From the NCBI GenBank assembly GCA_021234535.1, contig CM037832.1, positions 8,997,575-9,061,574 on the forward strand: a stretch of DNA of 64,000 nt. Direction: 5' to 3'. How positions within the stretch are numbered: the stretch's first letter is position 1; each line of letters opens with the position of its first letter. The DNA is from Stichopus chloronotus. Taxonomy: Eukaryota > Echinodermata > Holothuroidea > Aspidochirotida > Stichopodidae. Shown piece after piece: positions 1 to 12,200 of this stretch. The notes beneath the pieces are model-generated. The model made no database searches and was not told where the DNA came from. It saw only the letters and a list, made by a program, of their open reading frames with translations. The position numbers were made by a program, and so were the translations under genes.

Positions 1-2760
1 AGTTCACGTGATACGACCTTCAAATTAACGTGATGATCTTTCTATCCGTTTCTTTGTTCTGTCTTTGAAGCAAAGAAGCCCGGTTTACGCTTCAATGAAG
101 TTTGTTTTTTACCAGCATATGAACCGTTTGGTAATTACAGCCTTCCTTCCACAATAACAATCCTGTACTGACTATTCTCCTTTTTTTTCAATAATTCAAG
201 CTTCTCCACGGGCCATTGGACACAAAAGTCACCTGGATCGTAAGGCGACAAGACTGTGCGAATATTCGTCCAAAGCAGCTTGACTCAAGAGAATTTCTAT
301 ACATGTTATGTGTAGTGTAGGCTTTTATTGCATGACTTTCACCGTTGAAAATGCAGCAAAAGGTTTTTTTTTTTTATCATGCTGCGAATATTGCCCATAG
401 CCTATGAATAGCGAGTAGGATTTTTATTAGTATACTGCTCTCGCAAATGCCCAGTACCTTGAGTTTCGAAGGTGCTTCTCTCTTCTTTTTTTTTTGGTAT
501 TTAAAGGATTTGGTAATATTATAGAATCTTACAGAAACCGTTGCATTTTTTATCGGAAGCTCTGTTCGAGATCTTTTCCTGAGCAGGGTTGTAGCTACGG
601 TGGACGGCATCGGGTAGTCTTCCTGGGACTAGTAATTCCCACCCGCCATGAGTGATCAAGTTTGCGCTTTAAAAATTTCACAAACTATACTATATGACAC
701 TAGAAGAATGTGCATTTTGAGTTAACACTCGAAAGTTTTGCGAATACTTTCACGTAACACTGTTTTACAGATGACACAGAGAGCTCATGTGAACTGCTCC
801 CTGGAGTCCCACAAGGGGGGGGGGGGGCGTGCTCTGAACCCTACCAGAGGCCCTGGTGCGAGCTCCTGGACCGTCCCGCCAGAAGTGGCTGGTTATGCCT
901 GGGGCCCTGCTCTAAAACTTGTCTAGCTACAACCTGCTCTAGTGATGTCAACACTGTTGTTAGTGTGAATATTACGTGTCTCCGTTGTTACTTCAGACGT
1001 CCAACAGCGTCGGTAGTGCTGGACTCGGCATGCTTCCATAAAGTAAGGGGGGTGTAGGTGGGGGTCGAAATCGGTTAGTTAGTAATATACTTTTATATAT
1101 AGATAGTGATAACATGCTATGAAAGAAGCAAAAACAAGAAGAAGAAAGAAGCCACTATTATAGGTGCGTCATAAAGAATCCAAGTTTAATCCAGTTGTCC
1201 AAGAGGTTAGTCTCATTGGCTGAAGTAGTTATCGAGGCTATTGTTTGCAATTGGCGGGAAATTCAATATCACCACGATGGCATTCCTTTCCTTCTTTACA
1301 CTTTGCACAACAGCAATTTATTTCCAAAAAACAGCAGTAATCCAAAGATCGCCGGCTACTTGAAATAAGTTATTTTGATGATATATGCATCAAATTGAAA
1401 ATCAAACATTAAATAAGATACGAATAATTCATTAAACGTTACATTCCCCCAAAGTATCATTTTACAGATCATATGCAAAAAAGAATACCATTTAAAGTTG
1501 TTGCATTACTGAGAAAAAATATATTGGTTTACAGAGGAAGAAAAAGTGATGCCTTATTGATTGGAAACTAATACGTCCTTTGGGCAATCTCGACTGAGCA
1601 TGCGCATATCCCCAGATCCCATTTTTTTTTATACCGATTGCAGATATACAAAGGGTTCGCATTTACCTTTCTTTGTCATGAAAGTCACGTAAATGCCTTT
1701 TCTCGTCTAAAAATGCATTCTAATTTGTCTAAAAGTGTGGGTAATTTCACTCTATGTATGGCGAGAGTGGTTTGTTTATCTCACTTGCATCCCACAATTC
1801 ATTTCGTCGAATCGAGATCATTTCCGGAAAAAAAGACTTATTGCCCAGATAATTTTATTGGTTTCGAAGACACGGCAGGGACTCCATGGTTGAACTAAAG
1901 GAATGATTGAGGGCGAGTTCATGAAATTATTTTATAATCGCACAGCCTGAGCTCCTACTGTAATCTCCTACAATAAAGCAAAGGAAAGTTCCAACACATC
2001 CGAAACTAAAATGCATTACCAGTCATTTAAAAACATGCCTGTAGACGGAATACAAAATTCTCTTATCTGTTTACGTCAAATAAATAAATGGATTTCACCA
2101 TAGTTGTTCTGTTGCGCAAAATAAAAAAAAATGCAGTTTGCAAAAGTTTTTTAAAGACTTGAAAATACTACTAGAGCGATAGCACGTTCTTCTTTTTCTT
2201 CCTCGAGCCCCTTTCTCCTTTTTTTACCAATAGAGAGTTGGCGTAAGAAACTTTCAAATTATAAAAAAAGAATACTTAAAAAAAAACTACGACAGCAGGT
2301 AGTTCTTACGTAGAGAAAAGGAGACTAAATATTGGAAACATTTAGTACGCATGTCAGTGTTAATCCATCATAGATACGAGTAATTGATTTTCAAGTATAG
2401 GTATGAAATCGGAATTCGAGCTTTTACTATTTGCGATATTTAGGTCATGATTTTCTTATATCCTTCGAGTAATACCTATAACACATTTACCCAAAAACAA
2501 TGGTCCATCAGTGTTATTCAGTTTTTCAAGTGTACATTATAACACTTAGGCTCTATCAGCCAAAATTATATACTTAAGTTCTTGTTCTGATTTTTTTTTT
2601 TTCGAAAAATCACAAAGGCGTAGCGTAATAATCAGTTCTTTTGTTCCCACGGTACAACATGACTCAGTGTATGATTTTCAGTTTGGCTTCCTTCCATCGG
2701 GGCGTTAGACTTTTGCGTACAACGATTTCACAGTTTGTTTTGTTGACTGATGAATTTTAA

Positions 2761-3106
2761 AGGGAAATAGGGCGTTTGTTTTACAGGAAACATCCATATT
2801 TTTAATACCAGTGTTTGTGGGTGTAGAATGATAGTATATTCAAGATAAGGAATTACAGTAGTCTTCTTTTCAAGAAATTCGTTTCTCACAGATAGAAACT
2901 CAGTTATTTGCTTCTCCACACTAATTTGTTCACCCAAACTTTTCAAAATTCAAATGATGCATCTTCCGTTACTCATCACATACTTAATGTTTTGAGGAGA
3001 TGAAGCTTTTGGCAGGTGTTTAGTGATGAGACTGAATGGTTTAACAATAACTAAAGCTATTTCTTTTGTAGGTCATATTGGTGTATTCTAAACGCCCTAT
3101 TTCCCT
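2761..3106. mobile_element. TTAA-flanked MITE, family i (346 bp)
   Basis: The left end AGGGAAATAGGGCGTTT and the right end are perfect reverse complements over 17 bp. Counting the flanking TTTAA extends the inverted match to 22 bp. Each end is bordered by TTAA (2757-2760 and 3107-3110), the expected target duplication. There is no coding capacity. TTAA target sites with AGG-type termini are known for Kolobok/T2-type and piggyBac-type MITEs; the superfamily assignment is inference. Confidence 0.8.
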
Positions 3107-3505
3107 TTAAACTGAGAAGCACTTTGCCTCTCGGTGCTTTCCTCGATCCATCCTACGACTGCCTCCGTCATGATAGGTTTATCTGGCTAACAAAAACTTT
3201 CCTCACTATGGGTTCGTAGGTGAATGTCGTAAAAAAGTTCGATAGAGATCTGGCGAGAAGGGGGTGAAGTTTGTTGCAAGTTTGTACTGCCACAAGTCAA
3301 TTGTGTAATCGGTTAAGTGTGTTGTCCCACGGTGCTCTATTCTTGGACGTTTTTTTTTTATTTTTATCCACGATCTGCGTACAGGGTATCGTGTGCATAG
3401 GCTATATGCAGTACAAACAAAAATGCACCGTTAAATCACTGTATGCTAAATTGTTGATTGTAGGTGATTGTGTCAATTGAACACCATAGTTTTCGTGTTA
3501 CGGAA

Positions 3506-3553
3506 AGCTCATGTTGTCATCTACAGCAAAAGGGGTAGATGGCAACATGAGCT
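3506..3553. repeat. Inverted repeat / hairpin
   Basis: The arm at 3506-3524 (AGCTCATGTTGTCATCTAC) pairs with 3535-3553 across a 10-base loop, with one mismatch. It could be a relic of a foldback element or a structured RNA. Nothing around it decides which. Confidence 0.7.
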
Positions 3554-4058
3554 GTTGACCCAAAAGGCAACGATTGATTAAAGCAGGGGTCCGGCACTAC
3601 GGAGGAAACTGTTTGGCAAAGCTAAAAGAAACATTGACACTCTCCCACATTAATAGAACAGATTATCAAGGATAGAGTATAAATGTAACATTGAAAGCGA
3701 TAAAAGTACCAACCACGGTCAGGGTCTAGTCATTGTCGTCCCGAAATACTACATTTAGAAAGCTCCGTTTCATGACGTCATTGGGGGAACGGCTACAGAC
3801 AGACTTGCTTAGATGCAGATGATGCCAAATAATATCAAGGTTAATTTTCAGCCCCACCCCTACTCTGTAGTGATCCCTACCCCTTCCTCTCTTCTTCTCT
3901 GTCATCAAGGTTTCTCCCTCAGTCCTTCCCTCTCATCATCTGTCAATCATCTCACACTATATATGGAACTCTGTCATCATAGAACCTATGAAATTTAGTA
4001 CTCACCTTTTCGGAAATCATGGTTTTGTCATTTTATTCGTCCAAGCGTGCAAGTCGGT

Positions 4059-4081
4059 GAGAGAGAGAGAGAGAGAGAGAG
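4059..4081. repeat. GA microsatellite
   Basis: About eleven GA units lie some 225 bp upstream of the Reeler ATG. GA tracts can act as GAGA-factor sites, but here this is only a simple repeat near a likely promoter. Confidence 0.85.
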
Positions 4082-4306
4082 CGTACAATGGCCTCTACAC
4101 AAACTGAATACAATTTTCATCCAGTGAAGGTCATCGTTCAAGCTTGAAAGATCGGGTCAATCTTTTTTTTTTTCTTTTCTCTTTTTTTTTTCTCACCGTA
4201 GTTCATATGAGTACGGATTCCGGCACCAGTAGGGGCCTGTTCAAGTCTACCCTCGAGCATTTTCTAGTACAAGTCTTCCTCGGAGGCCCGTCGGCGAAAT
4301 CTCAAG

Positions 4307-4517
4307 ATGGGAGCCCTGGAGATCTCAGTGAGCTTCTTGCTGCTCGCTGGATTTCTGTCATTGCAGGGATTTGTGAAGGCGTTTCCCACGGGGGCTGGAA
4401 CGGAGGCGTGCTCTACATTGATTCCACTCCATGGTAGCACTAGTTCACAGACGGAACCTTCTCCATACCAAATATCGGTTCAAGCCAGCCGCTACTTTCC
4501 CAACACCCTTGTACCAG
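4307..4517 (+). CDS. Reeler gene exon 1: signal peptide and N-terminal Reeler
   Basis: The ATG has a strong context (A at -3, G at +4). It is followed by a hydrophobic leader ([14 protein letters not shown]) and a likely cut after VKA. The mature start FPTGAG, then ACS, LIPLHG and [12 protein letters not shown], matches the opening of Reeler domains (FPxGA, Cys, P-x-H-G, PYxI). The exon ends CCA G|gtaagt, a strong phase-1 donor. An overlapping frame starting upstream (4144-4437) has no family resemblance. Confidence 0.85.
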
Positions 4518-6124
4518 GTAAGTCTGACTCAGCTATGTAATGGATGCAAGCTATGTAGCAATAAATGAAAAAGTCCTTCACTTTGGCACTCGATGTACCG
4601 ATTCCTGATCAGCGAGTGCATGTTTGAACACAAATGAATCAAAATGTCTTTGTTTTTGCTTTGTTACTTTCAATATCTGATTCAATGTATTAGCCTTCTT
4701 TCAACTACTCAGCGAGCAAAATAATGCTTCTGTTCCGCCGGGTAAACCTGCTTTCAACGTGTTTTCCTATTGTGTTTTCGTTTTATAATGGCAAGCTTAC
4801 GTGACTTCTACAGACCTACATACAGACTCGTATCAGGAAACATAATCAGTAAATGTTAGTTGGAATTTGCAGTGAAATATCTTCACAATGAATATATAGG
4901 CCTATTTGTTGACTCGATAGGTAGATACAAAATAAACGGATGGAAGTTGCCAAGTCTTGAATAAGAACACCAGCTTTACACGCTCTCCAATTACCTGGCA
5001 GGCCTCCTCCAACACTACTGTTACTCTCATAGCTCTGTCTAGACGTATAGGGTGTTGTTGGAATTACGAGGTATTTTACTTATATAAGATAACAGATCGG
5101 ACGTGTACGAATTACAGTCGTCACGTGGCCACTTACTTAAAAAAAAACAAAAAAAAAAAACGACCTGACGACGGGAATTCATCTATCTGTCATATGGATA
5201 TCCAAGCTCAGCTAATATTAATGGCGGTCTCCGTGATAACTCATTAGCGTTAGCATTTCGGCGGCGGTGTCGTAACGTTACACAATAAAAAGGTGCATAT
5301 GTACTCCGAGAAAAGAAACGGTTAAACAGTACGCAAATAAAAACATGACTGGTTAACGTGAAGAGTACAAAACAATGAAAAATTAATTCGAAATTTTCGG
5401 TTCCCCTGGAACCTTCTTCAGTGAGAGCAGAAAACATATTGTTTTCAAAGAAAATTAGCTGATCTGATGTCGTTCACAAGATATATGAAATCTCAGATAG
5501 TAGAAATTATTGTAAAACGTGCGAGAATGGAAAAAACATAATATCATAAACCTCAGGCTGGTTTTGATAGCTGAGCAGTTTTATTCAACGAAAAAACAAT
5601 AGCTGATAATGCCCAACCGTTATTAGATATACAAGTTATCCTTCTTGTAGAAAAAAGGAGAATATATTTGATCGGTTTTGTGGTTTGGTATAATGTCTCT
5701 TTGTGATTTTGATCCTGGTGGATTTAACAGTGTGCAAGAAATAAAGCCTTAGACTAACCAGAGATCACGACCACTGATGTGGTCCGTTTTATTACTTACA
5801 TCACGCTGTAGAGGAGTTTTACGTAACGTCAAGCGATCGGTACTGCAAGGCATTGATGGGCAAAACACACACCACTGATCCAAGGGTAGACCTAATTACA
5901 TCACACCTCTGTCCATACATACGACGGGGATGACACGCTTGCCCTTCACAACAAAGAATATCGAACAATATATATATATATGTATATATGTATATATATA
6001 TGTATATGTATGTGTATATATACATGTATTTATATATATATATGTATATGTATATATATATATGTATATATATATGTATATATATATGTATATATATATG
6101 TATATATATATGTATATATATATG

Positions 6125-6201
<77 letters not shown>

Positions 6202-9200
6202 TGAGTTCGCCTTAAGGACGAAACCGGTCGTGACGTGGGTTTTCCTGGTGTCGTTTAATTATATTATAGTTTCTCTCTAACTTTCAGTCCAGACTATGAA
6301 CTTGGAATTTGGAGAGAGGGCTCAATGCATCTAAATTGCTTTCTATTCCTCTAATATGAAACACCGAACCGAACAGTTTCGTTTATTTGTGTAAAGTTGT
6401 TCAAACAAAGCTTTAAAGGTTCAAGTAGATTTAGGTGAAAAAAGAAAGTTATTTATCGGTTATAGAACTGCATTGCACTTTTTTGTCCACCGAAACACTA
6501 CTAGATATACAACAAAAATAATTTCAAGCTAGTTCAGTATAATTTCAATATTGGATGTATTGAATAATTTCATTCGACTATAACTTTTCGATTCACTGTC
6601 TACTCCGTCGTCGACAATGGAGTCATTTAAAAGTCAGCTACTGTTGACCTGAGGATTTAAACGCCTTTAGAAAGCCATATACAGCTCGCTGCATTTCAAC
6701 TTAAAGGAGGGGTTGTAATAGGGTGATTTTGTTCTGGAAATAACGGTTAAGCATGGGCAACGGTGTGAAATTTGCCCTTGGTTATCATTTAACGTTTTTG
6801 TAGTATCAAAACTACTTGATCCTATTTGCCTTTGGTCAGTGATACAATGGACCAGACGCAGACAATGCTTCTGCTAAATAACACCTACAACTATCCAGGT
6901 ACACTGAGCACTTTGTTCACCAAAGTCAGGCCCGTAGCGAGCCCATGTGGAGTGGTGGGTCTTTTTTCCAAGATGTGGACCTTTTTCCAGATATGGAAGC
7001 GGCTGGCGCGTGCCGTAAGCATGCAGTTGCTATGGGATTCCGGGGGTTATTTTCCCAGGAAATTTTGAAATCTGCAGATTTACCGTAATCTGGAGCATTT
7101 TAGAGGACTACAAAAGACCTTCTGTCGTAGACAATTTACATAAATAGTAGACACAGGGGCCAGGAATATGTCAAGAAGGGTGCGAACTTGTGAAGACTAT
7201 CTAAGCGGAGCGCCACCATCAGTTGGCCCGGAGCGTAAAAGAAAATTTTGAGTTCTACAAACCCCCCAGATGGCCGGAAATAGCCCTTCCAAAGTATTTT
7301 CAGTTGCATGAACTCAGCCGTGAAATACAGATCCCATGTCTACAATTTCTCAATTACTGAGAAAACAATTAGTCTGTGAAAAATGATGCACGTGAGTATT
7401 CAAAGAAACTTTTGGCTCCACAAACCACTCAGATAGATGAAAACGGCCCTTCCTGGGTGTTTTACATGCATGCATACATACATGCTCCCAACCCTGCATT
7501 CAACCCCTGCCTTGGTAGGCCTGCCGCATAACTTCAGGGAATTACTATTTAGCGATGTCGCCGAAAAAAGCGAAAATGAGATCAAGCAGGGTTGCCCTAT
7601 TCGCCCTCCTTTCCCTGGCTATGCCTATGCTCCTGGGTATTTCTGGCGAAGACCTAAAAAAAATACCACAATATGGCCAATTAAGGGGGGGGGGGGGAGA
7701 CGGTCGTCTCGTTCGCCCCCTCCTTGGCTACGCGCCTGAGTATACACTCTTTGGTAGTCGTGGCGATATGAACAGGGCTTAAACTGTACCTACTGCACCC
7801 GACTACAATTGAACATATTTAATCGGGCCCCGGCGACGGCTTGCGACACAACTGAACTCTAGTCGTGGAAGCGGTCACACCGCCACGACCACAGCAGACG
7901 CTGTTGGTGGTCGCCGTCGTGTTGCAGGTTGTCATGGCAGTGTGTCCGGGCTTTGTATTGTATCTAGTTCAATGATATCCATAGCCACAATGACATAACC
8001 ATGCATGCGCGTTTTTGAGCTTATCTCATCACTCCACATAGTATATGTATGTGGTGATGAGATATTGTGGTCAGTTTGGGCCTGTATACATTTTATGACA
8101 TAAGTGGAAAGGTTTCATCTTCCTGCTAAAAGTGAACGAAAATTCGGCCTCAGTATGTCAAGATAAAAAATATTTTATAGCTGACCCTTTAAACATAGGG
8201 CGGGCAAAATGGATCTCCCTCAAGTTGGGGTGGGTCGTTCGAACGTTCCGACCCCCCTGGCTACGGGCCTGAGAGTGCTCAGTGTTCACCAAAGTGCTCA
8301 AAACTCGGAAAACCATCTATGGCTATTAGAGAGATCCTGGACCAAAGTCACTGAACTGGGCGTCTCTCTTGACCGACATGTGTTGCTAGTGCAACAATTT
8401 GCATCTAAGGACATGTCATGGGGGCTTTATTCATGACAACGCACCATCTACTCATGATCACTACCGGCCTGCAGTATGCCAAAATGAAACAATGGAATCG
8501 GCCGAAACTTTTAGCTGGAAGAAACGCGCCAATGGAAAAAATATGCGTCTAATTGTTTGCTACCATCGGAATCCTGTATTTAAGCTGGAAGAGTTATTCC
8601 ACAGCAAATAAATAAATACATTGTTTACATTATCCCACAGCAAATAAACACAAAGATAAATAGAAATAGATGATAGCTCTGTCCCACAGTAAAAAGAAGG
8701 CCTGTACATCGGAGGTTCACGTTCTGTGTGGTGACTTTGGTGAATATAATAGGTTTGTGCATTTATATGTTTGACTGCTTAACTAGTTGAACAAACGATG
8801 GCAATTTTACCTTCGTCATAAGGATAAAGGAGTCATCACAAGACATCACAAATTTTACCAAATCATTCGAATGTTACTCTGCTACAATTGATGAAATTGT
8901 TGCAGAGTTGTTGCTGTTGCTATTTTTAAGCTCGAATGAATGAAACTATTACACCCACTATAACAAGTCATTCTCGTGACACGTGACCCTCCATGTAGCG
9001 GACAGTTTTGCTACGTGGAGGGTCACATTCCATGGGAATGGCTTGGTATGGTAGGTGTTATAGTTACATACGTTCACACTTAATAGTGGCACCAACAATA
9101 GTTGCAACAAACAACGCGCATGCCGCGCAACATACCCTGTACAGTTCTGTGCTGCTAACTGAGGCATTTCATCAGTTGCGGTAACAGAGTAACAGCCCAG

Positions 9201-12200
9201 TGATCCTTCGTCTAAAATGCAGGACATTGGTGCTGCCAATTAGTTACCCCATATTACGTACGGCTGAGCTAAAATGCTAATCTTTTGCACAACTATTTAA
9301 GCAGTAAAAATAGGGTGCACAAACTTATTGCACTGTCTGTAAGATTACATTCCTGCAGCATGTGACCATCCTGTGTTCGGCCATTTTCATATTGTGGAAT
9401 AACACTTCTAGCTTAAGTTCCTCCTTCCTTTGCTCCATTGACTTACACACTAAATTGCAAATGTAATGTGGTCTTTAACGCGTTGTAGAAGTTTTTAACA
9501 GATATAGGCCTAAGCTATCCCTCTTTGACATTCTGATAGAGCCTATATATCCAAATTACCACACCTTCTCATTGGTGCAAGTCACGCATCGCCTCGAATG
9601 ATAATGCTCCACCAGTGCTCCATACCTTTTCCATGATTGCTTCTATTCAAGTTGGCACCATTTTCACACCATGAACCCATCTCAAATAATGACATACCAA
9701 AAAGTTGCCAAAATATCCCTGACAGGGACTTTCACCGACACTGAACAAAATGCGGACGAATCTCCATCTCATATATAAGCTATGCTACCTTGAAGCTATT
9801 AGGATCCCAATTTTTATGTCTGTTGCATGGAGGATCACGTGCTGCAAAATGACTTTGTTTTGTAGGCAACGTATACTGTAAAGCAGGGGTCGGCAACCGA
9901 CGGTCCGCGGGCCGAGTCCGGTCCCTCGGTGTCAAAAATCCGCCCCAAGGAGAGCAGCCAAAATCGTGTACAAAGTTCACAATGTGCAATACTGGAGAGA
10001 ACGCCTAGCCACGAAAGTTTGTAATAGTTATTTCAATTATCAAATTCCGCTACACGCCTCGCCTCCAGCTATTTCAAGTGCCCCTTTGGCCCCTCCATAA
10101 ATTCGCTAAATAGCAAGATGGACCGAGCCCTCGGAAGGTTGCCGACCCATGCTGTAAAGAATTGTGCTGATAACTGAGACATTTTATTAGCAGCAACAGT
10201 CGAATGGCTTGCGCCTCAAAATGCATAGAGTGTTTACTGTCTTGTTAATACTCCTTATTCCGTACAGCTAATGCACGTAACATCAAATCCCGAAGCACGT
10301 GACCCTCCAGGGTAGGCTATTTTGTTTCTGTGGAATATTTCCAGGTAAAAAAAATTACTGGATTTCATTGAATTGAAAGTCAATGACGTCACTCCATACC
10401 TCCATAGAAGAACATCCATACATTAGAGGTGTAACAGTAACATGTCAAAATTAGTTTATCCTAAGTTTTTTTTTTTACACTCAAATATTCTGTTCTCGTT
10501 GTTGCAGGGATTTGATTTGCGTTGCACAAGAAAAGCGCCATGTAAACAACGTGTGTTATTATTGTACATTTTCTCGAGCTTCCAGTTCCTTTTTTTTTTA
10601 ACAAGCATACTCTCTGTCCAACTGGTAAGGTGTAGAAACCTTAAAATGTCCATAATCTTTAGTTTAGCATAGCGATGAATAAATGTGGCCATAATTGTAG
10701 TGAGATGTTAACTGTTTCTAGACGGAATGAGTACAAGATCAGTGGTAAGGGTAATATGAATACAGGAAAGGAATTGTTATAAACACTGTACCATCTCACT
10801 CACATACGAAGTCGATCAGCAAATGTCATTAATGGTCTCTCATGTAACTCCATATGTGAATATATCTACACTTTTCTGCATTCTTCACGATACATAGTGA
10901 CCAATTTATTTACAAACAGTGCAAAAAAAAAAGATATGCAAAATAATCGCATAATGTTGGTAATCGACATGAAATGTCGATACTCTGATCCCAAAGTATA
11001 AAAAAGATAAATGTTTGATTCAGAGCTCCATCAATCTATTATCATAATTTATAAAAGAAACATACCTCATTAATATAACATAACCTACGTTTTCAAACTT
11101 CTACAGAAATCTCTGCATGTCTTATGCGACGCCACTTAAACGGGGTTTCTTGCTCATGTTGGTGATTTTGTTTTTACCTCAGTGACTTTGAGCCGAACTT
11201 CGGATGAAGGTGCCGCCTTTAGAGGAATTCTCCTGCAAGCTAGAGACAGTACCGATACCGCGGTGGGATCATGGTTGATAGATGCTAACGGCGATTACAG
11301 ATACCTCACCGGCTGTCCAGAACCATTCTCTCAGTTCGGCAGTCTAACACATAACAGTCGTGATGACAAGTCACTTGAGGAACCTGTCGTATTTAACTGG
11401 CTACCTCCGTCGACAAATGTCGGGAATATACGCTTCTTGTAAGTGCTACAGGAATTATTGCAAAAAAGACACTGAGTTACTTAAGAATAGGACACACTTG
11501 TCTCTAACCTAACAAATCATTCAGAAAAAAAAGACAGGCTGCAATAAATGAGACGAGGATTTCCTTTTATTTCAATAATTCTTCTTTTGACAGTATGATG
11601 CAAGACATATTTAGTGAGTTGGGAATTACATTTATTTCTAGTCTCACATGTTGTTCACGAAACACTTCTTTCATCTGCAGTAGCCTTATCCAACGTGAAG
11701 TGTTCTCTACAGGAGAATAACATCATGTTTGTCTTGTGAACGACGCCTTTGGACAAAAGCGCATAAAAAGATGACACCTGTACTCTTGACGTTTCCATTA
11801 AGCAGGAGCTTTTTCAAATGTCATGTTTGCTTTTGAAACCTGGATTCAATATACAGTACTCTTATTACGGTGCAATGCTTAAACATAGTCCAAAAGTATT
11901 GTAGTCATTACACATGAATACAAGCAGGCAACTCAGTGAATTCAGTGATGATAGGACGCATGCTCTGATAAATAAATAATTTCACATATGATGTCATCCG
12001 AGTTGAAACATTAAAATACATTTTTATATATATATTTTTTTCTACAAGAGTATTTAAAACAGATATATGTTTCGTCATTACAAGTAGTTATACGTTTCGA
12101 ATCACGATGGTTTAATGATCCTACGATTTACCTGATTTGATTTTTTTTTTCTGACAACTCACTTACAGCGCTACGGTTGTTCGAGAATTTACGATATACT

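Larger units (their letters stand above)
1..4306. other. Upstream non-coding region
   Basis: No exon with a recognisable domain is visible on either strand. The short open frames here have no splice context or familiar motif. The region holds a TTAA-flanked MITE (2761-3106), a 19-bp hairpin (3506-3553), a G13 run near 817 and a GA repeat (4059-4081). A CT/T-rich tract at about 4163-4194 lies just upstream of the Reeler start codon. The promoter of the Reeler gene should be in the last few hundred bases, but I see no convincing TATA box close to the ATG. Confidence 0.6.
4518..11182 (+). other. Reeler intron 1 (6.7 kb)
   Basis: This intron runs from gtaagt to ctcag. It holds a TA-rich microsatellite (5968-6199), a CAGGCCC-ended element (6927-8271), a 17-bp hairpin (8983-9026), a diverged repeat pair (about 9100-9400 and 10150-10345) and a hAT MITE (9884-10151). 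No additional exon was recognised. Confidence 0.7.

Noticed and set aside
738..926. 62-codon frame with a poly-Gly stretch
   Set aside because: Depends on a G13 homopolymer, with no domain or splice signals.
5819..6280. Long open frames on both strands over the TA repeat
   Set aside because: They are periodic Tyr/Ile/Met readings of the microsatellite with no independent coding signal.
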